Below are positions 17,178-25,663 of a DNA stretch of 64,000 bases, one piece after another. This DNA comes from DASYLJ01 sp964432595. GTDB taxonomy: Bacteria > Desulfobacterota > Binatia > DP-6. Both the position numbers and the translations under genes were made by a program. Below the pieces are notes generated by a model. It ran no database searches and was not told the origin of the DNA. It saw only the letters and a list, made by a program, of their open reading frames with translations. The stretch spans positions 1-64,000 of the forward strand of contig CAYSOF010000021.1 in assembly GCA_964432595.1 (NCBI GenBank), given 5' to 3'. The first letter of the stretch is position 1, and each line of letters opens with the position of its first letter.

Positions 17178-18692
17178 ATGCTGACTTTCCTGACGCTCTT
17201 TCCGCTGCTCGGCGCCGTCCTGCTGGCGCCGCTCCCGCGCGACAACGTGCAGGGCATCCGGCGCGCGGCGCTCGCCTTCACGCTGCTCGAGTTCCTGATC
17301 TCGTTGTTGCTGCTCGGCGAGTTCAGCGCGGGCACGGCCGGGTTCCAGCTCGGCAACCGCGTGCCGTGGATCCCGCAGTGGGGCATCGAGTGGTACCTCG
17401 GCATCGACGGCATCAGCCTGTTCCTCGTGCTGCTGACGACGTTCTTGACGCCGCTCGTCGTGTTGAGCTCCTGGGGCGACGTCCACTCGAAGGTGAAGGA
17501 GTACTTCATCTGCATCCTCGTCCTCGAGACGGGCATGCTCGGTGCGCTCCTCTCCCTCGACCTGTTCCTCTTCTACGTCTTCTGGGAAGTCATGCTGATC
17601 CCCATGTACTTCCTGATCGGTGTGTGGGGCGGCGACCAGCGGCTCTACGCGACGATGAAGTTCGTCGTGTACACGATGACCGGCAGCCTCCTGATGCTGA
17701 TCGCCATCTTGTACTGCGCGTGGGAGGTGAAGCAGGCGACGGGCAGCTTCAGCTTCGCCTATGAGCGCATCCAGGGGCTGCGGATGCCGGTCGATACCCA
17801 AGTGCTCCTGTTCGGCGCGTTCGGCCTGGCGTTCGCCATCAAGGTACCGCTGTTCCCGCTGCACACGTGGCTGCCCGACGCGCACACGCAGGCGCCCACC
17901 GGCGGCTCGGTCATCCTGGCGGGCGTGCTCCTCAAGATGGGCACCTACGGGTTCCTGCGCTTCGCCATCCCGCTGTTCCCGGCCGCGGTGTCGACGTACG
18001 CGCCGTGGATCGTCGCGCTCGCCGTCATCGGCATCGTCTACGGGGCGCTCGTCGCCACGGTGCAGCCCGACATGAAGCGCCTCGTCGCGTACTCGTCGGT
18101 CTCGCACCTGGGCTTCGTCATGCTCGGCCTCTTCGCGCTGACGCCGACGGCGGTGACCGGCAGCGTCTACCAGATGCTGAACCACGGTCTCTCGACGGGC
18201 GGGCTCTTCCTCTGCGTCGGCATGATGTACGAGCGCCGACACACCCGGAAGATCGCCGACTACGGCGGCCTCTGGGGCGTCGTGCCGCGTTACGCCGCGG
18301 TGTTCCTCGTCGTGATGTTCGCATCCGCCGGCCTGCCGGCGCTGAACGGCTTCGTCGGCGAGTTCCTCATCATGGTCGGCGCCTTCCCGTCGTGGCCGTG
18401 GGCGACGGCCATCGCCACGTCCGGCGTCATCCTCGGCGCGCTCTACCTCCTGTGGATGTACCAGCGCGTGATCTTCGGGCCGGTCACGCACGACGCCAAC
18501 CGCCACCTCACCGATCTGACGCGTCGGGAGTGGGCGGTGATCATCCCCGTGATCGCGCTGTGCGTGCTGATGGGCGTGCATCCGACGCCGTTCCTGAAGC
18601 GCATGCAGCCGTCGGTCGAGCTGGCGCTGTCGCGGCTGGGCAACGCCGGGGAGGCGCGCGTCGCCTCCGTCGGACACGAGGTGCATCCGTGA
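17178..18692 (+). CDS. nuoM: NADH-quinone oxidoreductase subunit M (set 1)
   Basis: The 504-residue antiporter-like subunit has the essential glutamate segment LFYVFWEVMLIPMYFLIG and the lysine-bearing segment AFAIKVPLFPLHTWLPDAHT. The ATG at 17178 was chosen because it starts the first hydrophobic helix just after the nuoL stop. Its end overlaps the GTG of nuoN by four bases. It is divergent from the set 2 NuoM at 45942-47486. Confidence 0.95.
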   Translation: MLTFLTLFPLLGAVLLAPLPRDNVQGIRRAALAFTLLEFLISLLLLGEFSAGTAGFQLGNRVPWIPQWGIEWYLGIDGISLFLVLLTTFLTPLVVLSSWGDVHSKVKEYFICILVLETGMLGALLSLDLFLFYVFWEVMLIPMYFLIGVWGGDQRLYATMKFVVYTMTGSLLMLIAILYCAWEVKQATGSFSFAYERIQGLRMPVDTQVLLFGAFGLAFAIKVPLFPLHTWLPDAHTQAPTGGSVILAGVLLKMGTYGFLRFAIPLFPAAVSTYAPWIVALAVIGIVYGALVATVQPDMKRLVAYSSVSHLGFVMLGLFALTPTAVTGSVYQMLNHGLSTGGLFLCVGMMYERRHTRKIADYGGLWGVVPRYAAVFLVVMFASAGLPALNGFVGEFLIMVGAFPSWPWATAIATSGVILGALYLLWMYQRVIFGPVTHDANRHLTDLTRREWAVIIPVIALCVLMGVHPTPFLKRMQPSVELALSRLGNAGEARVASVGHEVHP

Positions 18693-20152
18693 CGCCGATC
18701 GACGTCGGTGCGTTCGTCGGCAATTGGCACGTGGCGCTGCCGGGCATGGCGGTCGCGGTCACGGCGTTCCTGCTGATGACCATCGACCTCATGAGCCGGG
18801 CGCAGGACCGCGACGGGCTCGCCGCGGTCGGCATCCTCGGACTCGGCGCCACGGCGGCGGTGGCCGTATGGCTCTGGTCGGGCACCGACGATCCGTCGGG
18901 CTTCCAGAACACGCTACGCGCCGACCGCTACGGGCTGTTCTTCACGGTCGTGATCGTGGCGGCGGCGGCGCTGTCGATGCTCATGTCGGTGGAGTTCCTG
19001 CGCGAGCACCGGCTGCCGGTCGGCGACTACCACGCGCTGCTGCTCCTCTCGACGTGCGGCATGGTCTTCATGGCGACGGCGAACGACCTCGTCGTCGTGT
19101 TCGTCGCGCTCGAGATCATGTCGGTCGGGGTCTACGTCCTCGCCGGCATGCTACGGGCCGACCGGCGCTCGCATGAGGCCGCGATGAAGTACTTCCTGCT
19201 CGGCGCGTTCGCGAGCGGGTTCCTGCTGTATGGCATCGCGTTCTTCTACGGCGCGACGGGGAGCACACGGCTCGACGTCGTCGCCCAGGTGCTCGCCCGC
19301 GACGGCCTCACGCCGTACATGCTGCTCGGCATCGCGTTCATCACCGTCGGCTTCGGCTTCAAGGTGGCGCTCGTGCCGTTCCAGGCGTGGACGCCCGACG
19401 TGTACGAAGGCGCCCCGACCACGGTGACGGCGTTCATGGCCGTCGGCGTCAAGGCGGCGGCGTTTGCGGCGCTCGGGCGGCTCTTCTGGACGTCGCTCCA
19501 CGGCGCGTCGGCGAACTGGACGATGCTGCTCGCGGTGCTGGCGGTCGCGACGATGACCGTCGGCAACGTGCTGGCGATCAGCCAGCGCAGCGTGAAGCGC
19601 ATGCTGGCGTACTCGAGCATCGCGCACGCCGGCTACGCGCTGGTCGGCATCGTGGCGGCCACGCGCGACGGCGGTGCAGCGCTGCTGTTCTACCTGGGCG
19701 TCTACGCCTGCATGAACGTCGGCGCGTTCGCGGTGCTGATCGCACTCGGCCGCCGCGGCGAGCCGAACGAGAACCTCGACGACCTCGCCGGTGTGGGCTT
19801 CCGCCAGCCGTTCCTCGGTCTGGCGATGCTGGTGTTCATGCTGTCGCTCGCGGGCATCCCGCCGACGGCCGGCTTCGCAGGCAAGTTCTACCTGTTCAGC
19901 GCCGCGATCGACGCCGGGTGGATATGGCTCTCCGTCCTGGCGGTCCTGAACAGCGTCGTGTCGGTCTGGTACTACCTGGGCGTCATCGTCCAGATGTACA
20001 TGGTCGAGGGAACCGTGCAGCCGGTTTCGCCGTTCGCACGCCCCTGCCTGCTGGCGGTCATCGTGCTCGCCGTCGTGGCGACGCTCGCGCTCGGCGTGTT
20101 GCCTGGGACGTCGATGCAGCTCGCTGCCGACGCGTTCGCATCCTTGCGCTGA
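18689..20152 (+). CDS. nuoN: NADH-quinone oxidoreductase subunit N (set 1)
   Basis: The 487-residue antiporter-like subunit lies next to NuoK. Typical segments are ALEIMSVGVYVLAGMLR, KVALVPFQAWTPDVYEGAPT, and SVKRMLAYSSIAHAGYALVG. It starts with GTG overlapping the nuoM stop. It closes the set 1 operon; 100 bases without a clear terminator follow before the convergent marR-like gene. Confidence 0.95.
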   Translation: MTPIDVGAFVGNWHVALPGMAVAVTAFLLMTIDLMSRAQDRDGLAAVGILGLGATAAVAVWLWSGTDDPSGFQNTLRADRYGLFFTVVIVAAAALSMLMSVEFLREHRLPVGDYHALLLLSTCGMVFMATANDLVVVFVALEIMSVGVYVLAGMLRADRRSHEAAMKYFLLGAFASGFLLYGIAFFYGATGSTRLDVVAQVLARDGLTPYMLLGIAFITVGFGFKVALVPFQAWTPDVYEGAPTTVTAFMAVGVKAAAFAALGRLFWTSLHGASANWTMLLAVLAVATMTVGNVLAISQRSVKRMLAYSSIAHAGYALVGIVAATRDGGAALLFYLGVYACMNVGAFAVLIALGRRGEPNENLDDLAGVGFRQPFLGLAMLVFMLSLAGIPPTAGFAGKFYLFSAAIDAGWIWLSVLAVLNSVVSVWYYLGVIVQMYMVEGTVQPVSPFARPCLLAVIVLAVVATLALGVLPGTSMQLAADAFASLR

Positions 20153-20252
20153 CGTCTGCGTCTCGACGTGACCGCATTGGGCGCGGCACCATGGCCCGCC
20201 CTTCGTCGACGCCTCGTCGAGCAGCCGTCGCTGCCGCCGTGTGACGAATGCT

Positions 20253-20846
20253 CTATCCGCCGGCGTGCGTCCGGCGCCGTGGCGCGCTGCGCGCGCGCGT
20301 CGGCGGCTCCACCATGTCGATCACCTCGCTCACGCGGGTGAGGAAGTGCACGCCCTGCGACGCCTCCGTAGCGGTCAGCTCGTCCACCATCGTCTGGATG
20401 AAGCGACGACCGTCCTCGATCATCCGTTCGATTTCGCGCAGGCCGCGAGCAGTCAACACGACGCGCCGCTCGCGGCCAGAAACGGGATTCTCGCGAACGT
20501 CCAGTAGGCCGAGAGGCGGCCTCGACATCGCACCGAGCGCTTTCGAGATCGCCGAGTTGCGTAGCTCGAACCAGCGCGTGATGGAGCGTTCGATCTCCTT
20601 GCGGGCGATGCTGCGGCCGCCGTCGCCAGCCGACCGGATCAACCAGAGAATGGCCACCTGATGGCGCGTCAGACGGCCACCGCGCAGCGCGTCCTCGATG
20701 CCGATGCCGATCTTGTAGTGCACCGGATAGAACAGATCGAGAAACGCCTTCGCTGGCCCCGAGACCGGGCCTGCCGCACGTGCGGGGCCGTTCGCGCGCG
20801 GGCTTGACGGCGGCGTGACGCCGGGCTTATTGTGTCTTGAGGACAT
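20253..20846 (-). CDS. MarR-family transcriptional regulator
   Basis: The 197-residue product has a winged-helix core: LTRHQVAILWLIRSAG (helix 2 region), then FELRNSAISKALGAMS as recognition helix, and a wing ending RRVVLTARGLREIE. The N-terminal 35 residues are a Pro/Ala-rich extension. The ATG at 20846 begins MSSRHNKPG; the frame is open further upstream, but that sequence overlaps the P450 gene. It diverges from the cytochrome P450 gene with 62 bases between, so it probably controls the P450 and itself. The ligand is unknown. Confidence 0.82.
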   Translation of the reverse strand: MSSRHNKPGVTPPSSPRANGPARAAGPVSGPAKAFLDLFYPVHYKIGIGIEDALRGGRLTRHQVAILWLIRSAGDGGRSIARKEIERSITRWFELRNSAISKALGAMSRPPLGLLDVRENPVSGRERRVVLTARGLREIERMIEDGRRFIQTMVDELTATEASQGVHFLTRVSEVIDMVEPPTRARSAPRRRTHAGG

Positions 20847-20848
20847 AA
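20827..20848. promoter_or_regulatory. Imperfect palindrome over the marR start, possible operator
   Basis: TTAT...TC..GA...ATAA is symmetric at 6 of 11 positions and covers the start codon of the MarR-type gene, directly upstream of the divergent P450 gene. It is also the most AT-rich stretch nearby. MarR proteins often bind such sites to repress both genes; here this is only suggestive. Confidence 0.25.
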
Positions 20849-20908
20849 TTAACCATTCGATGTTGCGATGTAGGCGGCGCGTGAAGGTACGGCGACGGGG
20901 GAATCCCG

Positions 20909-22129
20909 ATGGAACGCAGATTCGAGCCTCGCGATCTGGCCACGCCGGCCGTGATCGCGAATCCCTATCCTGCATATGATGCGCTTCGCCCGGACTCTCC
21001 GGTGTCGGGATACGCCGACTGGCCACCCGGAACGGTGCCGGGGTTCGATCCGCCGCTGCCGTCTTGGGCGCTGCTCAGCTACGAACAGGTGGTTGCGGCT
21101 GCCAGGGATCACCTGACGTTCTCGTCCGAGAATTTTCAGCAGGGGACCGACGCGCCCACGTTGATGCTGGTCAATCACGACGATCCGGAGCACGCCAAGC
21201 TGCGCCGCGTCGTCGTGCGGGCGTTCACGCCACGCCGCGTGGCGGCGCTCGAGCCGGACGTTCGGGAGGTGGTGCGCGATCTGCTCGATGGGCTGCCGCC
21301 GGGCGAGGTCGACGTCGTGTCGCGGCTCTGCGCGCCGCTGCCGGCGCGCCTGATGGTACGCCTGCTCGGCCAGCCAGAGTCGATGACGGGCAAGTTCCAG
21401 GTCTGGGCGAACGCCTTCATGTTGTCCGCCGACATGAGCGTGGATGACCGCACTCGCAGCAATGGCGAGATGGTGGACTACTTCCAGCGGATGGTGGGTG
21501 AGCGCGCCGCACGCCTCGAAGCCGGCGGCGCCCCGCGAGACGATCTGGTCGATGCCCTGCTCCTCGCCGAGTCCGAAGGGGCGCGCCTGACACGCGACGA
21601 GGTCTGGCGCTTCTGCTTCACGCTGGTCGTCGCGGGTGCGGAGACCACGATGTACTACGCGGCCAACTGCATGCGCATGCTGCTCGAGCATCCGGAGCTG
21701 TTCGCGCAGCTCCGGCACGATCGCAGCCTGATCCCGCGCTTCCAGCAGGAGACGCTGCGTCTGGCCGGGCCGCCGCAGCGGTTGTTCCGCAGGGTCAGGC
21801 GCGACGTGGAGATCGGCGGCAAGCAGATCCGCGCGGGGGAGTGGGTGGCGCTGTTCTTCGCCGCCGCCAACCACGACCCCGAGGTCTTTCCCGAGCCGCA
21901 GAGGCTGCGCCTGGATCGGGAGAACGCAGGCGCACAGCTCAGCTTCGGGCATGGCGCCCACTTCTGTCTCGGTGCGCCGCTGGCCAATCTGGAAACGGGC
22001 TGCCTGATCGACGGTGTGCTCGACCGCTACGCCGGCATGAGGCCGGGCAGCACCCCGGCGGAGCCGCAGACCGCGACGCTCCTGCAGCACCGCGTCACCC
22101 ATCTTCCAGTGTGCTTCGAGAGGGCGTGA
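20909..22129 (+). CDS. Cytochrome P450 monooxygenase
   Basis: The 406-residue soluble class I-type P450 carries the heme-ligand loop FGHGAHFCLG with Cys353, the I-helix oxygen-activation segment AGAETT (242-247), and the K-helix ExxR pair Glu281/Arg284. It would hydroxylate an organic substrate using electrons from a ferredoxin and reductase, neither of which is encoded nearby. The gene for a SnoaL-like protein follows 2 bases after its stop, and a MarR regulator diverges from it. Together they look like a small inducible catabolic or tailoring unit; the substrate is unknown. Confidence 0.95.
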   Translation: MERRFEPRDLATPAVIANPYPAYDALRPDSPVSGYADWPPGTVPGFDPPLPSWALLSYEQVVAAARDHLTFSSENFQQGTDAPTLMLVNHDDPEHAKLRRVVVRAFTPRRVAALEPDVREVVRDLLDGLPPGEVDVVSRLCAPLPARLMVRLLGQPESMTGKFQVWANAFMLSADMSVDDRTRSNGEMVDYFQRMVGERAARLEAGGAPRDDLVDALLLAESEGARLTRDEVWRFCFTLVVAGAETTMYYAANCMRMLLEHPELFAQLRHDRSLIPRFQQETLRLAGPPQRLFRRVRRDVEIGGKQIRAGEWVALFFAAANHDPEVFPEPQRLRLDRENAGAQLSFGHGAHFCLGAPLANLETGCLIDGVLDRYAGMRPGSTPAEPQTATLLQHRVTHLPVCFERA

Positions 22130-22131
22130 GC

Positions 22132-22524
22132 ATGCAATCCAACGTCGCCATCACGCAGGAGATCTTCGCGTGCTTCGGCCGCGCCGACATCCCCGCCATC
22201 CTCGAGCGGCTAGCCGATGACGTGGTCATCGAGTTCTACGGTCCGAGCACGATCCCCTACGCCAACACCTACCGGGGCCACGCCGGCGCGAGGCAATTCT
22301 TCGAGACCGTGTTGTCGTCGGTGGACGTCCACCAGTTCGACCCCGAGGAATTCATCTCCGAAGGCGACAAAGTGGTGGTGACGGGTCACCTGCGCCTGAC
22401 CGCCAAGCGCACCGGCCGCACGATCGAATCCGATTTCGTGCACGTGATCACGATGCGCGACGGCACATGGCTGCGTTTCCGCGACTTCATGAACACCGCG
22501 GTCGCCGTCGCCGCGTTCTCCTGA
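22132..22524 (+). CDS. SnoaL-like / NTF2-fold protein
   Basis: The 130-residue product fits the SnoaL-like polyketide cyclase / ketosteroid-isomerase fold: an N-terminal helix pair (ITQEIFACFGRADIPAILERL), DDVVIEFYGP, the YRGHAGARQFFE helix, and alternating beta strands ending in FVHVITMRDGTWLRFRDF. Members are small enzymes or binding proteins acting on hydrophobic ligands. It lies 2 bases behind the P450 gene and is almost certainly cotranscribed. No catalytic residue can be named with confidence. Confidence 0.8.
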   Translation: MQSNVAITQEIFACFGRADIPAILERLADDVVIEFYGPSTIPYANTYRGHAGARQFFETVLSSVDVHQFDPEEFISEGDKVVVTGHLRLTAKRTGRTIESDFVHVITMRDGTWLRFRDFMNTAVAVAAFS

Positions 22525-22548
22525 CGCCAGGGAACGGCGCCGGCTCAC

Positions 22549-22570
22549 CGCGTCTCCGGTCCGGAGCGCG
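22549..22570. terminator. Stem-loop between convergent snoaL-like and panE genes
   Basis: CTCCGG and CCGGAG (22554-22559, 22561-22566) pair around one base. Outer CGCG segments (22549-22552, 22567-22570) extend the stem past a one-base bulge. It lies between two convergent stops and could end transcripts from both directions. Confidence 0.4.
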
Positions 22571-22579
22571 TCACCGACG

Positions 22580-23491
22580 TCAGCAACCTGCCGACAACCG
22601 CGCAAGCAGCGCCACCAACGCCCGATTGAGCGGTACCGGCACTCCGACCCGCTCCGCCCCCCGCACGACCGCACCGTTCAGCGCGTCCCATTCGAGCGGC
22701 GCGCCGCGGCGGCGGTCCTGCAGCATCGACGTCGGAAAGTCGGGCATGTCGGCCAGGCTCTCCGCCAGCACGGCGTCGAGACGCCGCCGACGAACCGGGA
22801 TGCCGAGGGCGGTCGCGACGGCGTCGACCTCGCGCATGGTCTCGACGACGAGCCGCCGGCTGCCGTCCTGTGCCAGCACCGGACCGACCGGCACGTCCGC
22901 GAGCGTCGTCACCGCGTTGAAGCCCGCGTTCCACGCGAGCTTCTCCCAGGCCGCGACCAGGATGTGGTGATGCAGCTTGTGGTCGAGCCGGGCCGCCCGG
23001 AACGCCTCGGCCAGCCGCAACGCGCGCGGGCTGTCGGTGCCGTCAGGCTCGCCGAAGACGATCTCGCCGCGGCCCGTGTAGTGCACCACGCCGGGCGCCG
23101 TCAGCTCGACGCCGATGCGGGTGAGGCCCACGAGCAGCGGCGGCAAGCCGAGCACCTCCGCCAGGACCGCCTCGTTCTCGACGCCGTTCTGCAGCGACAG
23201 GACGATCGTCTCGGGGCCGACGACGGGACGCAGCGCCGCGGCGGCGTCGCGCGTGCCGTGCGCCTTCACACAGACGAGGATCAGGTCGGCCGGTACCGCG
23301 TCGGCCGGCGCGGCGACCGCGCGCAGCGGGAGCCGCCACGTCTCGTCACCGACGTGGACGACGAGCCCGTCGCGCTGGAGCGCGGCCAGGTTCGCGCCGC
23401 GCGCGACGAGCGTCACGTCGTGGCCGCCGCGCGCCAGACGGGCGCCGAAGTAGCCACCGACGGCGCCCGCGCCGTAGACGAGGACGTGCAT
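22580..23491 (-). CDS. panE: 2-dehydropantoate 2-reductase
   Basis: The 303-residue product is a ketopantoate reductase (ApbA/PanE), which reduces 2-dehydropantoate to pantoate with NADPH in pantothenate and CoA synthesis. The N-terminal GAGAVGGYFGARLARGG is the dinucleotide loop. The C-terminal helical domain contains the lysine-bearing AWEKLAWNAGFNAVTTL motif typical of the family. The start overlaps the lemA stop by one base (TGATG). Paralogues acting on other 2-keto acids exist, so the assignment is likely but not certain. Confidence 0.85.
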   Translation of the reverse strand: MHVLVYGAGAVGGYFGARLARGGHDVTLVARGANLAALQRDGLVVHVGDETWRLPLRAVAAPADAVPADLILVCVKAHGTRDAAAALRPVVGPETIVLSLQNGVENEAVLAEVLGLPPLLVGLTRIGVELTAPGVVHYTGRGEIVFGEPDGTDSPRALRLAEAFRAARLDHKLHHHILVAAWEKLAWNAGFNAVTTLADVPVGPVLAQDGSRRLVVETMREVDAVATALGIPVRRRRLDAVLAESLADMPDFPTSMLQDRRRGAPLEWDALNGAVVRGAERVGVPVPLNRALVALLARLSAGC

Positions 23492-24063
23492 CAGGGCGCG
23501 GGCTTGGTGCCGAAGTCGACCTTGGGGACCTGCTTCGCCCCCTCCGGTGCGTCGAAGTACTTCTCCTCCTTGAAGCCCATCGCTGAGGCATAGAGCATCG
23601 TCGGGAACGTCTTGATGGCGGTGTTGTACGCCTTCACGGTGTCGTTGAACCGCATGCGCTCGACGGAGATGCGGTTCTCGGTGCCGGCCAGCTCGTCGGA
23701 CAGCCGCGCGAACTGCGCGTCGGCTTTCAGCTGGGGATAGCTCTCGGAGAGCGCCAGGAGGCGGCCCAGGGCGCCGGACATCGCGTCAGCTGCCTGGATC
23801 TTCTCGTCCCGTGTGCCGGCCGAGAGCATGCGCGCGCGGGCGTCGGCGACGGCCTCGAACACGCTCTTCTCGTGCGCCGCGTAGCCCTTGGTGACCTCGA
23901 CGAGGTTCGGGATCAGGTCGTTGCGGCGCTGGAGCTGGTTCTCCACCTGCGCCCACGCCGACGCGATGCTCTCCTGCATCGCCACGAGCTGGTTGTAGTT
24001 GCACCCGCTCAGCAGCAGTGCCGCCGCGAGGGGCCAGAGCCGTCGAGTCATCGCCATGCCCAT
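23491..24063 (-). CDS. lemA: LemA-family lipoprotein
   Basis: The 190-residue product begins with a lipoprotein signal (LLLSGC), so it should be anchored to a membrane. It then shows the LemA core: helices carrying NQLVAMQESIASAWAQVENQ, RRNDLIPNLVEVTKGY, and the SYPQLKADAQFARLSDELAG region. The ATG at 24063 is preceded by GGGAGGA at good distance; two later in-frame ATGs are possible. LemA proteins commonly stand next to TPM-domain proteins, as here. Their function is poorly understood. Confidence 0.88.
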   Translation of the reverse strand: MGMAMTRRLWPLAAALLLSGCNYNQLVAMQESIASAWAQVENQLQRRNDLIPNLVEVTKGYAAHEKSVFEAVADARARMLSAGTRDEKIQAADAMSGALGRLLALSESYPQLKADAQFARLSDELAGTENRISVERMRFNDTVKAYNTAIKTFPTMLYASAMGFKEEKYFDAPEGAKQVPKVDFGTKPAP

Positions 24064-24075
24064 CAGGAGTCCTCC

Positions 24076-24843
24076 CTACCAACTGCGCCCGGCGCCGCCG
24101 CCGCCGAAGCGTCCACCGCCGAACCCGCCGAACCCGCCGCCTCCACCACGACCGAAGCCTCCGAATCCGCCGCCGCCGCCGCTCCAGCCGCCGGGGAAGC
24201 GTCCGAAGCCGCGCCCACCGCGCGGCATCCGCGCGCTCACCATGAGCGCGACGCACACTAGCAGAATCAGCAGCAGGAACGCCCATCCCGGCAACGCCAC
24301 CGGCTCGGGACGCGGGAGCCCCTGGGGCCTCGCCGGGATGCCGTCGAGCGTCACGCCACGGTCCGCCGCGATGCGGCCGGCGATCGCCGCGGCGCCGCGC
24401 CAGATGCCTTCGTCGATACGGCCGGCACGGAAGGACGGCAGCATCTCCTCGTCCTGGATCGCGCCGACCAGGCCGTCGGGCAGGATGCCCTCCAGCCCAT
24501 AGCCCGTGACGATGCGGATCTTGCGGTCCTCGGTCGCGACCAGGATGAGGACGCCCGTATCGTCGCCCTTCTTGCCGACGCCCCACGCGTCGGCCACGCG
24601 CATCGCGTAGGAGAAGTCGTCGAGCGGCTGCGTGGTACGCACCGTCAGGACCGCCAGCTCCGCGCCTGTCTTCGCCCGGAGCGTCTCGCCGAGACTGGAA
24701 AGGCGGCCGCGGACCTCGGGGCCGATCACGCCGGCGCGGTCGGTGACGAAGCCGTCGGGACGTGGGACGGGCGGATCGGCGGCGCCGGCGACGGTCGCGC
24801 CGCCGGCGGCGATCAGCAGCGCGACCAGCGTCGCGCGGACCAG
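24076..24843 (-). CDS. TPM-domain membrane protein (YgcG-type), probable CTG start
   Basis: The product is about 255 residues: signal peptide, TPM domain (from PDGFVTDRAGVIGPEV through the LVATEDRKIRIVTGYGLE strand to about residue 185), one transmembrane helix (WAFLLLILLVCVALMV), then a tail rich in Gly, Phe and Arg. Such proteins pair with LemA and are proposed to act in membrane quality control or respiratory maturation. No ATG, GTG or TTG precedes the signal peptide in this frame before an in-frame stop at 24940. The best candidate is a CTG at 24843, one base after the stop of the upstream gene; starting at the GTG at 24729 would remove the signal peptide and the start of the domain. Confidence 0.8.
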   Translation of the reverse strand: MVRATLVALLIAAGGATVAGAADPPVPRPDGFVTDRAGVIGPEVRGRLSSLGETLRAKTGAELAVLTVRTTQPLDDFSYAMRVADAWGVGKKGDDTGVLILVATEDRKIRIVTGYGLEGILPDGLVGAIQDEEMLPSFRAGRIDEGIWRGAAAIAGRIAADRGVTLDGIPARPQGLPRPEPVALPGWAFLLLILLVCVALMVSARMPRGGRGFGRFPGGWSGGGGGFGGFGRGGGGGFGGFGGGRFGGGGAGRSW

Positions 24844-24844
24844 G

Positions 24845-25591
24845 CTACTCGCCGAGGGCGTCGAGGGCTCCCACGATGCGCTCCACCTCGTCGAGGTAGG
24901 CGCGGAATTCGGCGTGCAGCCCGCGCGGCACCAGGCGGGTCACTCCGCGGCGATGGTCGAGCAGCGACTGCATGATCGGCAGCGGGCCGAGCAGCGCGGC
25001 GCCGTGCGTCAGCGCCTCGGTGTAGCTCTGGCCGACGTCCTCGCCGCGCAGACGCAGCAGATGGCGCAGGAGGATGAGGATGCTTTTCAGCGAGTCGAGC
25101 ATCAGGCGCTCGAGCGCGCTCGGCGCCCCGGACGTCGACAGGTAGAGGGCGCGCAGGCGCAGCAGCTTGCCGCGGCCCTCCTGCTCGCACTGGCGCCGCA
25201 CCGCCGGCGGCTCGACGTGGATGCCGGTCAGGACGTCGCGTCCGGCCAGGAGCCGATGCTGTCGCCGGATGTCTTCGAGCTCCATCGGGAACGTGTCCGC
25301 GCCGCGCACGAGGAACTCCTCGTCGATCACGAGCGGGATGCCGAACCGCCGGCGCTCCCAGCGGGCGACGACGGGTGAGAGCGCCTCGAGGCAGTCCATC
25401 GACACGCTGCGGAGGACGACGACGCTGTTCACGTCGGACCGCGCCTCGACGTAGTCGTCGCCCGCGGCGCTGCCATGCAACGCCAGGCAGACGAGGCGAT
25501 CGCCGAGCGCGGCCGCGACCTCCGAGGCGAAGGTGGTGATCTGTCGCTCCAGCCGCTCGTCCGGTCGCCCCATGTCGTCGGCGCCTGCCAT
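24845..25591 (-). CDS. Nucleotidyltransferase-fold protein (unknown substrate)
   Basis: The 248-residue product begins with a Pol-beta-type nucleotidyltransferase motif, LHGSAAGDDYVEARSDVNSV, about residues 40-59; here the usual D-x-D appears as SDVN, so catalysis may be altered or lost. A helical C-terminal half follows (about 130-248). The ATG at 25591 was chosen; an upstream ATG at 25636 is possible. It precedes the TPM and LemA genes on the same strand with a one-base gap to the TPM start. Streptomycin adenylyltransferase-like and MNT-like families are candidates, but I cannot assign a substrate. Confidence 0.65.
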   Translation of the reverse strand: MAGADDMGRPDERLERQITTFASEVAAALGDRLVCLALHGSAAGDDYVEARSDVNSVVVLRSVSMDCLEALSPVVARWERRRFGIPLVIDEEFLVRGADTFPMELEDIRRQHRLLAGRDVLTGIHVEPPAVRRQCEQEGRGKLLRLRALYLSTSGAPSALERLMLDSLKSILILLRHLLRLRGEDVGQSYTEALTHGAALLGPLPIMQSLLDHRRGVTRLVPRGLHAEFRAYLDEVERIVGALDALGE

Positions 25592-25663
25592 AGCCGCGGA
25601 TCGGCGGACCCGCAACCCGGTCAACTTGACGGTCATCGGCGCGTCGGCTACCCCGCCTCGCCG

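Noticed and set aside
15241..18686. Long minus-strand frames opposite nuoL and nuoM of set 1
   Set aside because: Typical antisense shadows of high-G+C membrane genes, rich in Asp, Glu, His and Arg; no family similarity.
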